The notes: a model not told the origin generated them from the sequence alone. A stretch of 64,000 nt of DNA from Hydractinia symbiolongicarpus (GCF_029227915.1 NC_079877.1:25567851-25631850), one strand, 5' to 3'. Positions 24,501 through 33,349 are shown, counted from the first letter of the stretch. A program made the numbers and translations.

Positions 24501-27500
24501 TTCAAATGTATGTTGGACTGGATTTCATATTGATAATATTAGAATGTGCCAAAAATTTTCAGAAAATATTTAAGCTTGTCTACCACTACAAAAAAAATTA
24601 TTATTATAAAGATTGCAAGCTCTGAATCTTTCTTATAAATCTCCATGTTCTCTTATCTCTAAATTGTTCATGCTAGTGAGCATTTCAGGTTGGATTTGAG
24701 ACAAGAAGCTATAATATTTTTTGATTTGTAGTCTGCAGTAAAGTATTTTTGATTAGAAAATTTCAGAAGTTTTGCAAATAAATTCCAGCATGTTAAGACT
24801 ACCGGATTTACTCATTATGCCAATGTTAATCACAATATTATATACTAAGCATTTTTTTAATAGACACATAATATCAGGACAAATCAACCTTCTTCATTAA
24901 ATGTGTCCTTGATTTTTTTCTTTTTCTGCGAAAAACGTATTTAAGTTTAAGTTTACATGAACACAGCCAACTGTAAGTTAAACATCTTAGAGAGATAAGT
25001 TTAATATTTCAAACTGGACTGGAAAATTCATTTATACAGTAATTTACTAACTTGAAGTATAAATTTAAAATTTCTAGAGTAAATATGCTGAATCAATAAT
25101 TTCTTTTAGTGTTTAAATTATAACGTGTGAATGCTTTTCGTGATTATTGGAACTCTCACTAGTAAACATGTTTTCCTTTGGATAATTGTTATTCATAAAA
25201 ATCATGGTATGTAGCAGTTTTTAAACTAAAATAAAATATGTACAAAAAAATAAAAATACAAACTTATTTTTTAAAAATTTTTTTTAAATTATATTGTTTT
25301 CCAGCTATATATTGATTTCTTATTATGTAAAAATGAACTGAGAAGATGCTCCTAAATTTCCTTGAAATTTTTCCCATATTGAATTTTAAATACTACATGG
25401 TATGAATTATACTTCCAGGTTTCTTTAATGGTGTTTAAAAGTTCTAAAGAATATGAATTGATCTGAGAGCAATTTAACCTTTAATTATATCCATAATATA
25501 ATACCCGTATGTGTCTGTCTGTCACGCAAAATGGTAACCGCAGTAGTGAGACACACAAAATGCGGCTAATAAAGGATATATTATGCTTGTGTATTACAAA
25601 AACCAATCCTTTTATTTTGTTTTTGATGGTATTTATAGCATGCCCATCACAATATTTTTCCCAAGAAGTTCAAGAGCGCTTTATATTTTCAAATTATCAT
25701 ATGGTCCTTCGTTCACTTAGTTTTGGATGGACAGTATTTCGTGGAAAATTGTGTAGGAACATATACTTATATAAAAGTTGTTAAGTTTCTTGATTAAAAA
25801 CTTAAAGGAAACAATATTTTGAATGCAGTTGGTTGAATTAACGCTGTGTTGCCTATTACTCCATTATAAATCATTTTTTAAATTCCAAAAAGCTAAGTAC
25901 TGCTTTAAAATTATGTATTTTTATTATTACGATTTTATTAATTAGCTCTTTTTTCTCTTGGGCAAATTTTTTTGTAAAACAAAAAATATTTACATTTTAT
26001 TCTGTATTTAATTTTATCTTTTTTACTAAAAAACACTGCTTTTCTTTCATTGTTCTCCTTTCGTGTCTATGTGTGACCTGGAAGGATGGATGAAAATTAA
26101 AAAAATTATAGTCATTCATTCTCTCTTTGTTTTCTTTCACTTAAGGTTACTGTAAAGGAAAAAACCCACTTGATGAGTAGTCACAGAAAAACCCTTATAA
26201 TTTATCAATACTTTTATATTTTTTTTTATGTTTTTTGTTTTTGAATGCTTGATGAAAGACTTTTTTTATGGTGGTATTTTCGTGAGATGGTAATTTTCCA
26301 AAAAGAAAATATAATGAAATAAACACACACCAATTTTTTTTCACCGTACGTTTTTAAATAGCTTCTTTTTCGGAACGCGTGGCAGCAGACTTCTCGTTTT
26401 CGCACCATTATATTCAGCATAAATTAAATTTAAAAAGGTTCCCGTTTTTTTTTTCTAATAACGTTGTTATGAAATTATTTGTAATTATATATAATCATTA
26501 AAAAAAATGCATATTTTTTTCTTTCTGTCGTCATAATTTGCTAATCAGTAATTTATACAAAAAATTCCGGGAACCTTTTGTGCATAATTTATTCAGCTTT
26601 TCATTACCAAAAATTTTAATGAGCCAATAGGAAGCTTTCGGAAAAAGAGACTACAAACGTAAAGGCATTTATGCGAAAATTTACTAACGAGATATTAGTT
26701 TTTAAAGATTTTCGTAGGTGTTATAAAAATGTGTGAACTGAGTATGAAAAAAGAAGATAGAAGTGCGAACTTTTTCTTTATGCTGAATATGCTATCTAAA
26801 AACTATCTAAAAAATATTATTATGCATATTTTTATAGGGGAGTTCCATATTATGCATAATGTTTACAAAAAATATGCTCAACTCATTTTGCACATATTTT
26901 TTCAAAGGTGTGAAGGATATAACAGCTCTAAAAAGGCTTTTTCCAGAAATAAGGGATGTTTCAAATATTTTCATAGACTATAAAATATGTCATTGGAAAG
27001 AGAATTTTTTTTTTGTATGTCATGAATTTTTTGCAAAAAACCTAGAAAAAAAAATTGTTTCCTTTACGGTAACCTTAAAGCATGTATTTTAATGCATTTT
27101 CACGATGTCTACACTGCTTTGACATATGAATGCCTTCCTTGACGTAACTAGCAAAAAATATTACCAATGCTGACTCAGACAAGTCTCATTAGCCAATTAA
27201 ATTAAGTAAATTGGGTACAAGTGTACTTCGTTTTTCACAGGACCTTGGGCATAAGGTTGTTTCCTTAAAGGTCAAAAAATATGTAGTAATTTCAGATAGC
27301 AATTTGAAATAAAGAAACACTTACATCTGGAGCAAGCACCCAGCAATTGTTGCCTTGGTAGCCTATATGTGTTACTTTTTGATAAAATACAGGTCTCTCA
27401 ATTTCCCCATATTGTAATTTTAGCCATTGCACATAATGCCTTATAGTCTTGCTATCAGCACCAACACCCAAACTACCTTTGGGGTAATAACGCTGCACGC

Positions 27501-29015
27501 CTTTAATGTATGTTGCCATGGACTGCCAATCGTTTTGCGATAAAACAATATGCCTGAACGAAAATTATGTATACAATAACTTTTACAATCACCTTTATTA
27601 ATAATTAAGTACATTCAAGATACTTTTTATAATTTGTTTACAGTTACAATTAATTCTTGAAAACTAAAGAAGGCTAATAATGGAATAGCATTATTTGAAC
27701 TTTCTTTTCAAGCACTAGTGTCAAGTTGTGACATCAGCAGCAAGCATTGGAAATCATTAAAAAGCTTCTTCTGTACTTTATCCATGTGGTAGTATAAGAA
27801 AAAAACATTTTTCAAACCTCTCTGTTTCTGATATATATTCCATAGAATCACAGAATCACTGTAGGAGTAAAATAAGCCCACATTTGCCTTCCATAAAGTT
27901 GTTGTTTCAAAAATATATTTTTTCCCCTGAAATCTTTTTGTCACCCAAAAATAATTCGGAAAATAAAAACTCTAACCACACCATCTCAAAAGAAGAATAT
28001 CAATATTAGCATACACACCTCTCAACCTCCCCAGCATCAGGTCTTGGAGTAAGGTGAAGGACCCAATACAACTTACTGCCATCTTTAATTTCCCCAGATA
28101 TTTTAAGTACAAAGTCCTGGAAAAGACTTTTTTTCTTTCTGTTTAGATAGGTCATTCCATTTTGGTTAGTGAATAAAATCTAAAAAAACAATTGGACATT
28201 GTTTTGGTTGACATATTCAGCATATTCTCTTTCTTTCCACCAGGACCTTTTTGGACTCTTTTTTGTTTTTTGTTTTCAAAATATGTGCTTCATTGATACC
28301 AGAAAACTGAAAGGACCACAGGATCTAATGTTTTTAGGATAACCATAACAAATTCCACATTTTATAACATGTTCCAAAGTTGAATCTGTTATGTGTTATA
28401 AAAAAAATTCTTAAGCTCTTCATCATGTTAACATTAGGTTGAAAGTATCTGCTTTTAGAGGGTCTTGCTTTAAAATTTTAATAAAGAGAAAAATTAGAAT
28501 GATATTATTACATGTTGTGTGATGAGTTTGGAACTGGCTAGCAAACCAATGGTCCAGGTTACTGCTAGGCAGTATGTCAGTTGTGTGTGAAGAGAGAAAA
28601 ATTAATGTGAAAGAAAAACAGGTTTGATGAATATATAAAAAAATAAATTTAAAAAACATGGATTCAGACACAATGTTTTTAATTTTGAAAGGTCACTAAC
28701 GTATGAAAATAAAAACTGTTTTCTACTGTATGCTGCAATATGGGCTCAGCTTCAAATATTTGTGCATTTTATTGAATGAAAACACAAACTGATAAAACAT
28801 TGGTTCAAAAAAATTAAAAATTGACAACAACTCTGATAAAACCAATTCATTCACACTGGACAGTTTCTTTATACTATAACTAAGCTTGGACAGAAATTGT
28901 AAGATGAACTTTGGCAATAACGAAACTGTTCCAGGGCACCAACTTTGTATTGCCATAAAACAACATTTACAAAAATATACATACTTGACTTTCTTCGTCA
29001 CTGTCACAGTTGGTT
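6438..29015 (-). CDS. 16-exon P-loop ATPase with DUF927-like N-terminal region (5' end not found)
   Basis: Sixteen minus-strand exons chain without a phase conflict: 28985-29015, 28019-28179, 27325-27553, 24283-24425, 23689-23795, 23105-23264, 18840-19031, 16043-16154, 13406-13564, 12233-12373, 10791-10916, 10394-10493, 7149-7205, 6757-6858, 6680-6700 and 6438-6541 (stop TAG). They total about 648 codons. The order of parts is an acidic lead-in, then a region resembling the DUF927 module (YWVLHLTPRPDAGEVER, then VTHIGYQGNNCWVLAPD), a P-loop (SPDRSCGKST), a probable Walker B (LLVNIND), a sensor-like LLLSSNQPTPER, and a helical C-terminal half. DUF927 proteins of phages and plasmids are thought to be helicase-like ATPases; the role here is unknown. 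The first P-loop glycine appears to be replaced. Large introns hold transposon relics. The assignment as one gene is strong; the family name is tentative. Confidence 0.72.
6680..6700 (-). CDS. 21-nt microexon of the DUF927-like gene
   Basis: Acceptor GGGTTTTGCAG and a perfect GTAAGT donor enclose 21 nt (GAMSCLR when joined), phase 1 to 1, so it can be included or skipped without changing frame. Confidence 0.45.
6757..6858 (-). CDS. exon of the DUF927-like gene
   Basis: Acceptor GATTTTTTTAG and consensus donor GTAAGT bound 102 nt, phase 1 to 1. It reads DANNWSADIIEEFDFLRSEM and ends IVYMA. It is followed by either the microexon below or a more distant phase-1 exon. Confidence 0.7.
7149..7205 (-). 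CDS. short exon of the DUF927-like gene
   Basis: This 57-nt exon lies between acceptor AATATTTTCAG and donor GTGATT, phase 1 to 1. It reads VKIPRSILSEEVLQKIRE, an amphipathic helix. Confidence 0.62.
7571..8200 (+). pseudogene. THAP-type zinc-finger pseudogene in an intron
   Basis: The plus strand starts ATG CCA AGT and reads MPSCSAFGCT, the first Cys pair of a THAP finger. A frameshift follows, then FNKELSFHEIPSEKLNNKL. A TGA stands where the family has its invariant Trp (LRKK-stop-LQAIKRE). Next comes SGFYICSKHFTDDCFQ with the C-x2-H pair. After a possible short intron, VPGAFPTIF near 8,155-8,185 matches the AVPTIF-like end of the domain. The THAP domain is a DNA-binding C2CH finger found in host factors and in P-element- and Kolobok-type transposases. 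The frameshift and stop make this copy dead. It lies antisense to the host gene, between exons 10394 and 7205. Confidence 0.6.
8325..8344 (+). repeat. 20-base poly-C tract
   Basis: An uninterrupted run of about 20 C. G or C runs recur at 8931-8940 and 9121-9145, all within or beside the inverted-repeat element, in an otherwise AT-rich region. Confidence 0.7.
8474..10049. mobile_element. long inverted-repeat (foldback) element, ~430-bp arms
   Basis: Bases ~8474-8905 are matched in reverse complement by ~9613-10049. Examples are AAAGCTAAATAAAAGTTAT at 8567 against its complement near 9955, and TTGGCATGCAGGTGTCTAAT at 8838 against its complement near 9670. Identity is high near 8540-8900 and fades outward. 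The 700-bp loop holds C/G runs and an AAAGAAAGAAAT-type purine tract, with no coding content. No target duplication was identified. It could be the ends of a larger transposon that included the THAP relic beside it. Confidence 0.65.
10394..10493 (-). CDS. exon of the DUF927-like gene, basic then acidic
   Basis: Acceptor TATTTTCTCAG and consensus donor GTGAGT bound 100 nt, phase 0 to 1. It reads SLKSSLMKRYGKKTVLPVKF and then an NE/K-rich segment. Confidence 0.7.
10791..10916 (-). CDS. exon of the DUF927-like gene
   Basis: Acceptor ATCTCTGTATAG and donor GTAAGA bound 126 nt (42 codons, phase 0 to 0). It reads VEYWLLPHTTFTDRSGQVIQ and ends FSPVDIP. Confidence 0.75.
12233..12373 (-). CDS. exon of the DUF927-like gene
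   Basis: Acceptor CACTTTCTAG and consensus donor GTGAGT bound 141 nt (47 codons, phase 0 to 0). It reads MMCFTDHCDIQGLLDDFL and ends LMVALESERNK. Confidence 0.75.
13406..13564 (-). CDS. exon of the DUF927-like gene
   Basis: Acceptor CTTATCCTAG and a weaker donor GTATTA bound 159 nt (53 codons, phase 0 to 0). It reads GLLIAFVIHMYDFWYLRTKS and continues through a helical segment ending ADVIIVRFM. Confidence 0.72.
14175..14930 (-). mobile_element. 5'-truncated LINE, C-terminal end of the reverse-transcriptase ORF (frameshifted)
   Basis: On the minus strand the reading begins near 14,925 with a cysteine motif (CQTCKHWVHKKCSSIGG, then FVCKRCKGE), passes a frameshift near 14,757, and continues GDILGSEGGVGRSV, WKRFRELLPLLTSR, VMLYGSETWAVK. 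A second frameshift near 14,520 leads to DELRSRLSIRRIK, WLGHLERMEGNNW and PRGRPRKTW. These are the standard tail motifs of invertebrate endonuclease/reverse-transcriptase LINEs. The 3' end carries a CATGCTAGCATGGGTTGGAC segment and ATCATCATT simple repeat, typical of such tails. The catalytic palm is absent, so the copy is dead on arrival and then decayed. It sits in an intron of the host gene in the same orientation. Confidence 0.8.
15804..15890 (+). repeat. 3' end fragment of the dispersed ACTAGT family
   Basis: The segment TTGCGGTTATCATTTTGTG, then GACAGACAGATGTATACTGG and CATAATATAGATAA matches the family tail seen inverted at 25,490-25,560. Confidence 0.5.
16043..16154 (-). CDS. exon of the DUF927-like gene
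   Basis: Acceptor TATATTTTCAG and donor GTAAAT bound 112 nt. It reads LVGRVMEFKFQSCSEEFN and then a charged helix ending YPLMDKNM. The arginines at its start follow the sensor region and could include an arginine finger. Phase is 2 to 0. Confidence 0.75.
16445..18305. mobile_element. inverted-repeat element with a nested insertion
   Basis: The left arm at 16,445-16,576 (AAAAAGCTTTTTTCATTCTC ... TCATTGATTTTAGACCT) is matched in reverse complement at 18,173-18,305 (AGGTCTAAAATTATTGATGA ... AAAAAAAGCTC). The arms share about 130 bp with several mismatches and small indels. Another repeat (16,590-17,312) lies immediately inside the left arm and looks like a later insertion. The interior also holds ordinary AT-rich DNA. 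No ORF is recognised. Confidence 0.55.
16590..17312 (+). repeat. near full-length dispersed element, TGACGTCA-rich (ACTAGT family)
   Basis: The start is ACTAGTCGATAAGGCCCG with an imperfect GTSGAAAAATCCAC hairpin; the end is CACAGACAGACAGAACTGG followed by TATTATTATATAGAT. Internal blocks recur at 37,156-37,990 and 42,480-43,000: GCTGACGTCAGC-like palindromes, a CCGAAACGGATTCGGGGAC block, and TTTCCAAGTTATTTAGCCTC. A 100-codon ORF at 16,922-17,224 has no recognised similarity and is not conserved in the other copies I can see. The class is uncertain: non-autonomous DNA element, Helitron-like or SINE-like. Confidence 0.6.
18840..19031 (-). CDS. exon of the DUF927-like gene, Walker B and sensor region
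   Basis: Acceptor TTTTTTACATAG and donor GTGACT bound 192 nt. It encodes LTDTNLLVNINDLNNP (Walker B-like) and later SKASLLLSSNQPTPER, where the asparagine after a hydrophobic strand looks like sensor 1. Between this exon and the P-loop exon a PIF/Harbinger element has inserted in the intron. Confidence 0.8.
19924..20993 (+). pseudogene. MADF/Myb-SANT-like accessory protein of PIF/Harbinger, broken
   Basis: The frame opens at 19,924 (MNEQENRALINFYQDNPVQW), meets an in-frame TAA near 20,008 and continues. It then has a second, better preserved MADF-like module: VINYYHLNPPLWNHNLVEY, followed by DEIKQQWNNLVTTYKREYM and NWEYSNNMTFIEATF. A lysine-rich PPSKKQKKESK stretch may be a nuclear signal. 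Near 20,600 the frame shifts into a Ser/Pro-rich tail (SSLSSPPASPREAENQ ... LFGRTVADSLMQ). Such proteins are thought to bind element ends and bring the transposase to the nucleus. The stop and frameshift make it a pseudogene, though long open stretches suggest fairly recent decay. Confidence 0.75.
21077..21590 (-). pseudogene. HARBI1/DDE_Tnp_4-type transposase, C-terminal remnant
   Basis: The minus-strand translation reads MIPYVCTGDNAFPLTKFMMK (second catalytic Asp in GDNAFPL), then FNHRLSRM, a TGA, RISQNAFGILANRWCVFHC, and PEVRTITVATIALHNWLR, ending AWRSYKIRDTWMPLATSRG and a tail to 21,077. The order of blocks is characteristic of PIF/Harbinger transposases. The position normally holding the catalytic Glu (ENAFGIL) is Gln here, and an in-frame stop precedes it. 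The N-terminal half with the first Asp is missing. The product would be inactive. Confidence 0.82.
22237..22272. repeat. short hairpin in an intron
   Basis: ATACTTCTAAGGAAGCC and the reverse-complement half TTTCTTAGAAGTAT form a stem of about 12 bp with a short loop. No T-run or known element is attached. Confidence 0.4.
22344..22432 (+). CDS. candidate plus-strand terminal exon, Ser/Tyr-rich
   Basis: A strong polypyrimidine acceptor (TTTTTTTTTCAG at 22,332-22,343) precedes a frame reading QHTQSRTPSNYMIYSSPQ, then DSNYGSAGS and TGA. The composition resembles the Ser/Tyr/Asn-rich tail of the MADF-like pseudogene 1.4 kb upstream, so it may be an alternative last exon of that element's gene. 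No donor was matched. Confidence 0.25.
23105..23264 (-). CDS. exon of the DUF927-like gene with the Walker A motif; GC donor
   Basis: Acceptor ACTATTCCTAG precedes 160 nt encoding DPKFGLLVSPDRSCGKSTAT, a P-loop with intact GKST but S-P in place of the first glycine. Only the donor GCAAGT after TCCAG preserves the frame into the next exon, so this is a GC-AG intron with an otherwise perfect donor consensus. Confidence 0.8.
23689..23795 (-). CDS. exon of the DUF927-like gene, helical segment before the P-loop
   Basis: Acceptor TTTTTCCTTAG and donor GTATGA bound 107 nt. It reads SNQSAFMLSSAFALVQLF, a hydrophobic helix like the one that precedes the ATPase core in this class of proteins. Phase is 2 to 1. 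Confidence 0.75.
24283..24425 (-). CDS. exon of the DUF927-like gene
   Basis: Acceptor TGCTCTTTATAG and donor GTATGT bound 143 nt, phase 0 to 2. It reads THIIEGEVVEKGQMQHFF and then an acidic helix-like segment ending SYFVETVTR. Confidence 0.75.
25490..25575 (-). repeat. inverted 3' end fragment of the dispersed ACTAGT family
   Basis: ATATAATACCCGTATGTG, GTCTGTCTGTCACGCAAAATG and GGTAACCGCAGTAG match the tails at 15,804-15,890 and 34,600-34,640 in reverse complement. Confidence 0.5.
26145..27074. mobile_element. TTAA-flanked MITE, 930 bp
   Basis: The left end GGTTACTGTAAAGGAAA is matched by the right end TTTCCTTTACGGTAACC in reverse complement with one mismatch over 17 bp. Both ends are flanked directly by TTAA (26,141-26,144 and 27,075-27,078), the target duplication of piggyBac and Kolobok elements. 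Inside are GGTTCCCG and CGGGAACC blocks facing each other near 26,440 and 26,570. No transposase is encoded. The ends do not start CCC, which leans toward Kolobok over piggyBac. Confidence 0.72.
27325..27553 (-). CDS. exon of the DUF927-like gene, core of the domain
   Basis: This 229-nt exon lies between TTTTCGTTCAG and a consensus donor GTAAGT. It encodes SKTIRHYVQWLKLQYG and VTHIGYQGNNCWVLAPD. The HIGYQGNNCWVLAPD stretch resembles the typical DUF927 signature (T-G-W-x-x-x-x-FVLPD). Confidence 0.8.
28019..28179 (-). CDS. exon of the DUF927-like gene, start of the domain
   Basis: Acceptor TTGTTTTTTTAG and donor GTGTGT bound a 161-nt exon. It begins ILFTNQNGMTYLNRKKK and continues to KLYWVLHLTPRPDAGEVE. 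The pattern of an aromatic strand, then W-x-L and a charged loop resembles the start of DUF927 modules. Confidence 0.75.
28985..29015 (-). CDS. exon 1 found of the DUF927-like gene (acidic)
   Basis: This is a 31-nt exon between acceptor TTATTTTTTAG and donor GTATGT, reading TNCDSDEESQ. It enters in phase 2 and leaves in phase 0, matching the next exon. A further upstream exon near 29,127-29,160 (reading HHTFFLVEVK) would fit in phase but has a weak donor. Confidence 0.5.
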
Positions 29016-29236
29016 CTAAAAAATAAGATTTATGATCAGATTAACTATTCACTACCCAATACAACCATAACCATTTTCTCAAAAATATTCTGATTAAAAT
29101 AATGATTATCTACTCACACTTGACCTCAACCAAGAAAAAAGTATGGTGGCTGATACATGAATATTTTAGTTCCAACTCGAATTGTTTCTTCATTTTACAA
29201 ATGGTTCACTTGCCTTTAATATTTTAATACTAGTTA

Positions 29237-29262
29237 TTTAAACCCGTGGAATAATCCACTAT
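29237..29262 (+). repeat. hairpin fragment of the dispersed family
   Basis: AACCCGTGGAATAATCCAC carries the GTGGA/TCCAC stem found at the start of ACTAGT-family copies, and lies just after a CTAGT. Confidence 0.35.
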
Positions 29263-29363
29263 TTTTTTTTAACTTATTTTGCTTATTATTACAAAAAGGC
29301 TCGTTGATAATTTCATTAAGAAAACGCCTGGAGGAATCCACTCAAAAACATTACACAACAATA

Positions 29364-30973
29364 GGGACATTTCCAAGAATTTTGCCCAAAGTTTTCAAAA
29401 AAAAATAAAAAAAAAAGTTTTTTTTAAAATCATCATTTCTATAGTAAAACCTGCTACAGATATACAGTTTTCAATATTTAAATGACTTCCACCTTGATCT
29501 ATTCCAGAAATCAATATATTGTTACTCTAGTCTGGCCAGGTAGTAATATTTTGTCCCACATACATAACAGCTCTTACTTTGGAAGTTTATAACTCTAAAC
29601 AAATGTTTTCATTCAAAAACTTAATTAAAAACACTTTCAGGGATCCTAGGCCACATTTTGTAAAAGAAATTTTGTTTACAAGAAAACCCAAGATAAAGAA
29701 AAATACAGTTTTGTGTTACGTATGGGACAATTTTTACTGCAAAGTGCTCCTGCCGATGCACTTAAAAACCAAAACAGAGGGCCTACAGAAAATATAAACT
29801 TTCTAACTGAATATCATACATCTGAGATACTTTATGACTGAAAGACTTACATATTTGTCAAGTCAAGGTTTTGTTATCTCAGTTAAGAATAACTTAATGT
29901 ATTGAACCAAAATTGTCCCATACGTAACATTTTTAATTTATTTTGCTTTCAAGTGCTTTTTCAAAGCTATATTAAAAGAAATCTAACTAAGTCATGATAA
30001 AAAGTAAATGGCTTGGAAAAGTGCTGAACAAAGTACTGCATAATGAAGGCTAAAAAATCGAATTAGTTTAATCTTTGTAAAAATTGAAGAATTGTTAAGG
30101 TTTGAATCCTTTGTCAGACAAATAGCATTCTTTATTAGTTTAGATATAAGCATTTAAAACAGTCCGGTTGTCACTGTGAAAAAGCATGAGAAAGAGCTCA
30201 CTTTTTGTCTTCGTTTTAAAAAGGGATGCGTTACGTATAGGACATTTTGTTACGACATCAGTCTTTATTGAAGGATGGCAAAGTACAGGCAAAATAACTT
30301 TTGACAGTAATAGGTTCTCATTGTTTCATACCATGGGGCCAATAAATAACACATGGAATTTCTGGCTTTCACCTTGAAAAAATAATACAAATATAGATGT
30401 TACATATGGGACATTTATGGTTGTTAAACTTTAATTCCGTAGCTTATTACTCTAATATTTCTTACATATTGTCAAATTAGCAAGAATGTAGAGGAAGACT
30501 TAAATGGCTAATTTGATTTGAAATTTATCTTGTGAATTTTTTTATGGGCATTTTAAGAAAATGTTACGTATGGGACACGAAAATCTGACCATGCAGTCTA
30601 GAAGCCATTATAATTGACTAGTTAAAATGATGTTTCTTAAAAAAAACAAGAAATCTTCCTTAACAAATAACACAACTGGAAACACTAACTTTTCATTTAT
30701 TCAAAATATCTGAAAAGGAAAAATATATAAGAAATGTTTGAATGCGGTTCGCAATGGGACAAGTTACGTATGGGACATTTTGGAGTATTTAGCTATAAAT
30801 ATTTCCACCAATAATTGTTTGTTTTTTTTTTTGTCAAAACTGTGATGGACTCAATAGAACAGACTAGTATCTCAACAAAAACCCCAATTTAATGAGAAAT
30901 GAAACTGTTTGCTAAAATATAGAGGCATGGGACACATTTTTTTTAATTTAGGCAAAATTCTTGGAAACGACCC
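29364..30973. mobile_element. 1.6-kb element with terminal inverted repeats and an internal 14-bp motif array
   Basis: The left end GGGACATTTCCAAGAATTTT and the right end, which reads GGGTCGTTTCCAAGAATTTT on the minus strand, are inverted repeats extending through GCCYAAA. AATA flanks both sides (29,360-29,363 and 30,974-30,977), a possible 4-bp duplication. Inside, TTACGTATGGGACA or a one-base variant occurs at 29,716, 30,231, 30,400, 30,564 and 30,764, and inverted at 29,914. No transposase motifs were seen in the small ORFs at 29,579-29,797 and 30,186-30,377. The superfamily is not recognised. Confidence 0.65.
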
Positions 30974-30977
30974 AATA

Positions 30978-33343
30978 ATAACGTTAATTGACCATGACTT
31001 AGCCCGTATATTCATTTATAACAAAGTACTTATCACTGTAAATTTATATTGACATGCAATAAAATCCCAACTAATAAAATCAATTTGTTTTATCACATGA
31101 CTTTTTCTAGCCAATTTTAATCGTACAGAAAACGTTTTTATAGGGGATGTATTACAGACACTTTTAAAAAATAATTGCAAATAATTTAATTCACTTTGCA
31201 TGTTACAGACAGACACAGTCTCTGTATAATTATATAGATTGAGCACTTCTATTGAAAATGTTTAGAAGAAATGAAAAAAAAACTAATATATATACTAAAA
31301 ATATAACAGAAGATGTGAAAAAAAATTATGCTTCTCTCTAAAACCGAATTAAGACAATTGTTAAATAGAAAATGGGTGGCTCCATTGGGATACATATGTA
31401 ATTATTGGAAGCCCTCTTTCTTTAGATATTTATGTTCGTCATACTAAAAGGAGAATATTAGTGCCAAATATCTTAATAATGTCGAAATTAATTATTATGA
31501 TAAAAAGGCATACATTTTTTAGGTTATAATGTGCACAGGCAGTGGCTAGTCGAAATATGGTAGATACATAATAAAAAAGTTACATAAAATAGAAGTACCC
31601 AAACAAGAAGGTTTTCAACTATCTATGCTTCTGTGCGAATGTTCTATCGTAAAGGGTACCAGCAGTACTTGCATATAGAGGGTGCTGTCACATTAAAAAA
31701 AAAACTGTACTGAACTTTTACAGTAAAAAAAGATATAAATAATATTTTCTTTTTCTTTCAATAAATTATTGTTAAAAACCATGAATAAAAAGGGAATATA
31801 CACAGATGACTATAGTATATAATTAAAAAACAACACTGGGTAAGCAAAAACACTGGGTAAGCAAAAAAATCGATTCCTGTAAAACCCAATAGGCAAGTCC
31901 TGTTTGTACCATTGCCACATCATATTACTGCGATTTCACTTATGAAAGACAAGGAATTTATAAAAAAGCAACAGCTTAGATGTGATTCTCAAAAATCTGA
32001 GCAAAAAAGAGTCAGCTGAAACGTCCTAATTTTGTGATTGACGTCTTAATTCTGTGATGATTTTTTTCTTATGTGAGATACACAGGAATTATTTCCAAAA
32101 TCTAATGATCTAATAAGGATGTTATTCACTAAAGCTGTTTGTTTGTTTTCACTTTGATTTAAAAAAGCTCAATAAAAAACAACAAATTAAAACTGTTGAC
32201 TTCATTGGCGATAAATTTGTAACGTAACCAACAATTTTGTTGTCTATAAAGTGAAACCTTGTGATTAAAATTCATATATTTGATTGATGTCAACACTGGG
32301 GGTGAATGAAGAATCATCTGAAAGGACAAATTTTTGTATCATCATAATGAAGATACAAAACTATTTGCAACACTGTTACACCTGAAAGATAGAATATAAT
32401 ATAGAATTAAAGAATATAATCAAATCAAAGTCTGCAGAATGAATTTCCAAGATGCACCTAATTTAGGTAGCTAGCTATAGCTAGCTAGCTATATCTAGTT
32501 ATAAGTTCCTTAAATGAGGCAATAAAAATGTTTTAAGCTTCAAAATGATATAAAATCAATGTAAAAACACAGTTGAAAGACTAAGATATAACATACATGA
32601 AATTCCACAACAAGTAACCAGTAGCCAGTGTATAACAACCAACACATGTGCGATAAATAAGACTCAAATTTCGGTAAAAAAACTTTTGTACGCAAAGCAA
32701 AAGAGGCGCCTTTTGCGTAAAAATAAATAAACGACGCGCCATCAAACAACTTTTCGTTCCTGAAGTTGCGTTTCACTTGTACAGGATTATGAGAAATAAG
32801 TTTATTTTAAGCTAAACTTGACTACACTATAATAAATACTACATTATGAGCACTGGATCTTAAGACATTCTTTTAAAAATCAATGTCGATCCTCCTTACA
32901 AATAAAAGTTTTACCGCTCGGCTATATTTTTCGAATATCGCACATGAATTGGCTCCGCGTAAAAGATTTACCAATCAATGTGTTCATTTGTTTAACTTTT
33001 ACAATAACAAATTTAAAGTTCCTCTCCTAACAACTAATGTTGCAGTTTAAATTTTTTTTAACAAAACAAGGATAACCGTTTTGTTTAGGTTGTGCAATCT
33101 GCAAAATAGATACAAAGAAAGGAAGTTCGGACAATTTGTTTACAGAAAAAAGGTCAAGTCAATATGCTTTATGTTTAAAGATCATTTTTTTATCTTTACT
33201 GTTTTATTCGTATCACAAAAGTCGAAAGAAAATAGTTAAAAATCTCAATTCATTTATATAGCTAATCCACTTATCAGAAATTACAAAAAGCTAAATTATA
33301 AAGTTAGCTATCTTTCGTGGCTTATTGAGTGAAAAAAAGTGAC
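30978..33343. other. AT-rich intergenic DNA, no gene recognised
   Basis: No exon, RNA gene or complete element could be supported. Small items are an ACTAGT-family tail at 31,200-31,245 (ACAGACAGACACAG, then TAATTATATAGATTG), a short GGGTAAGCAAAAACACTGG duplication near 31,840-31,865, and an AGCTAGCTATAG microsatellite at 32,466-32,495. Confidence 0.4.
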
Positions 33344-33349
33344 ACTTTC

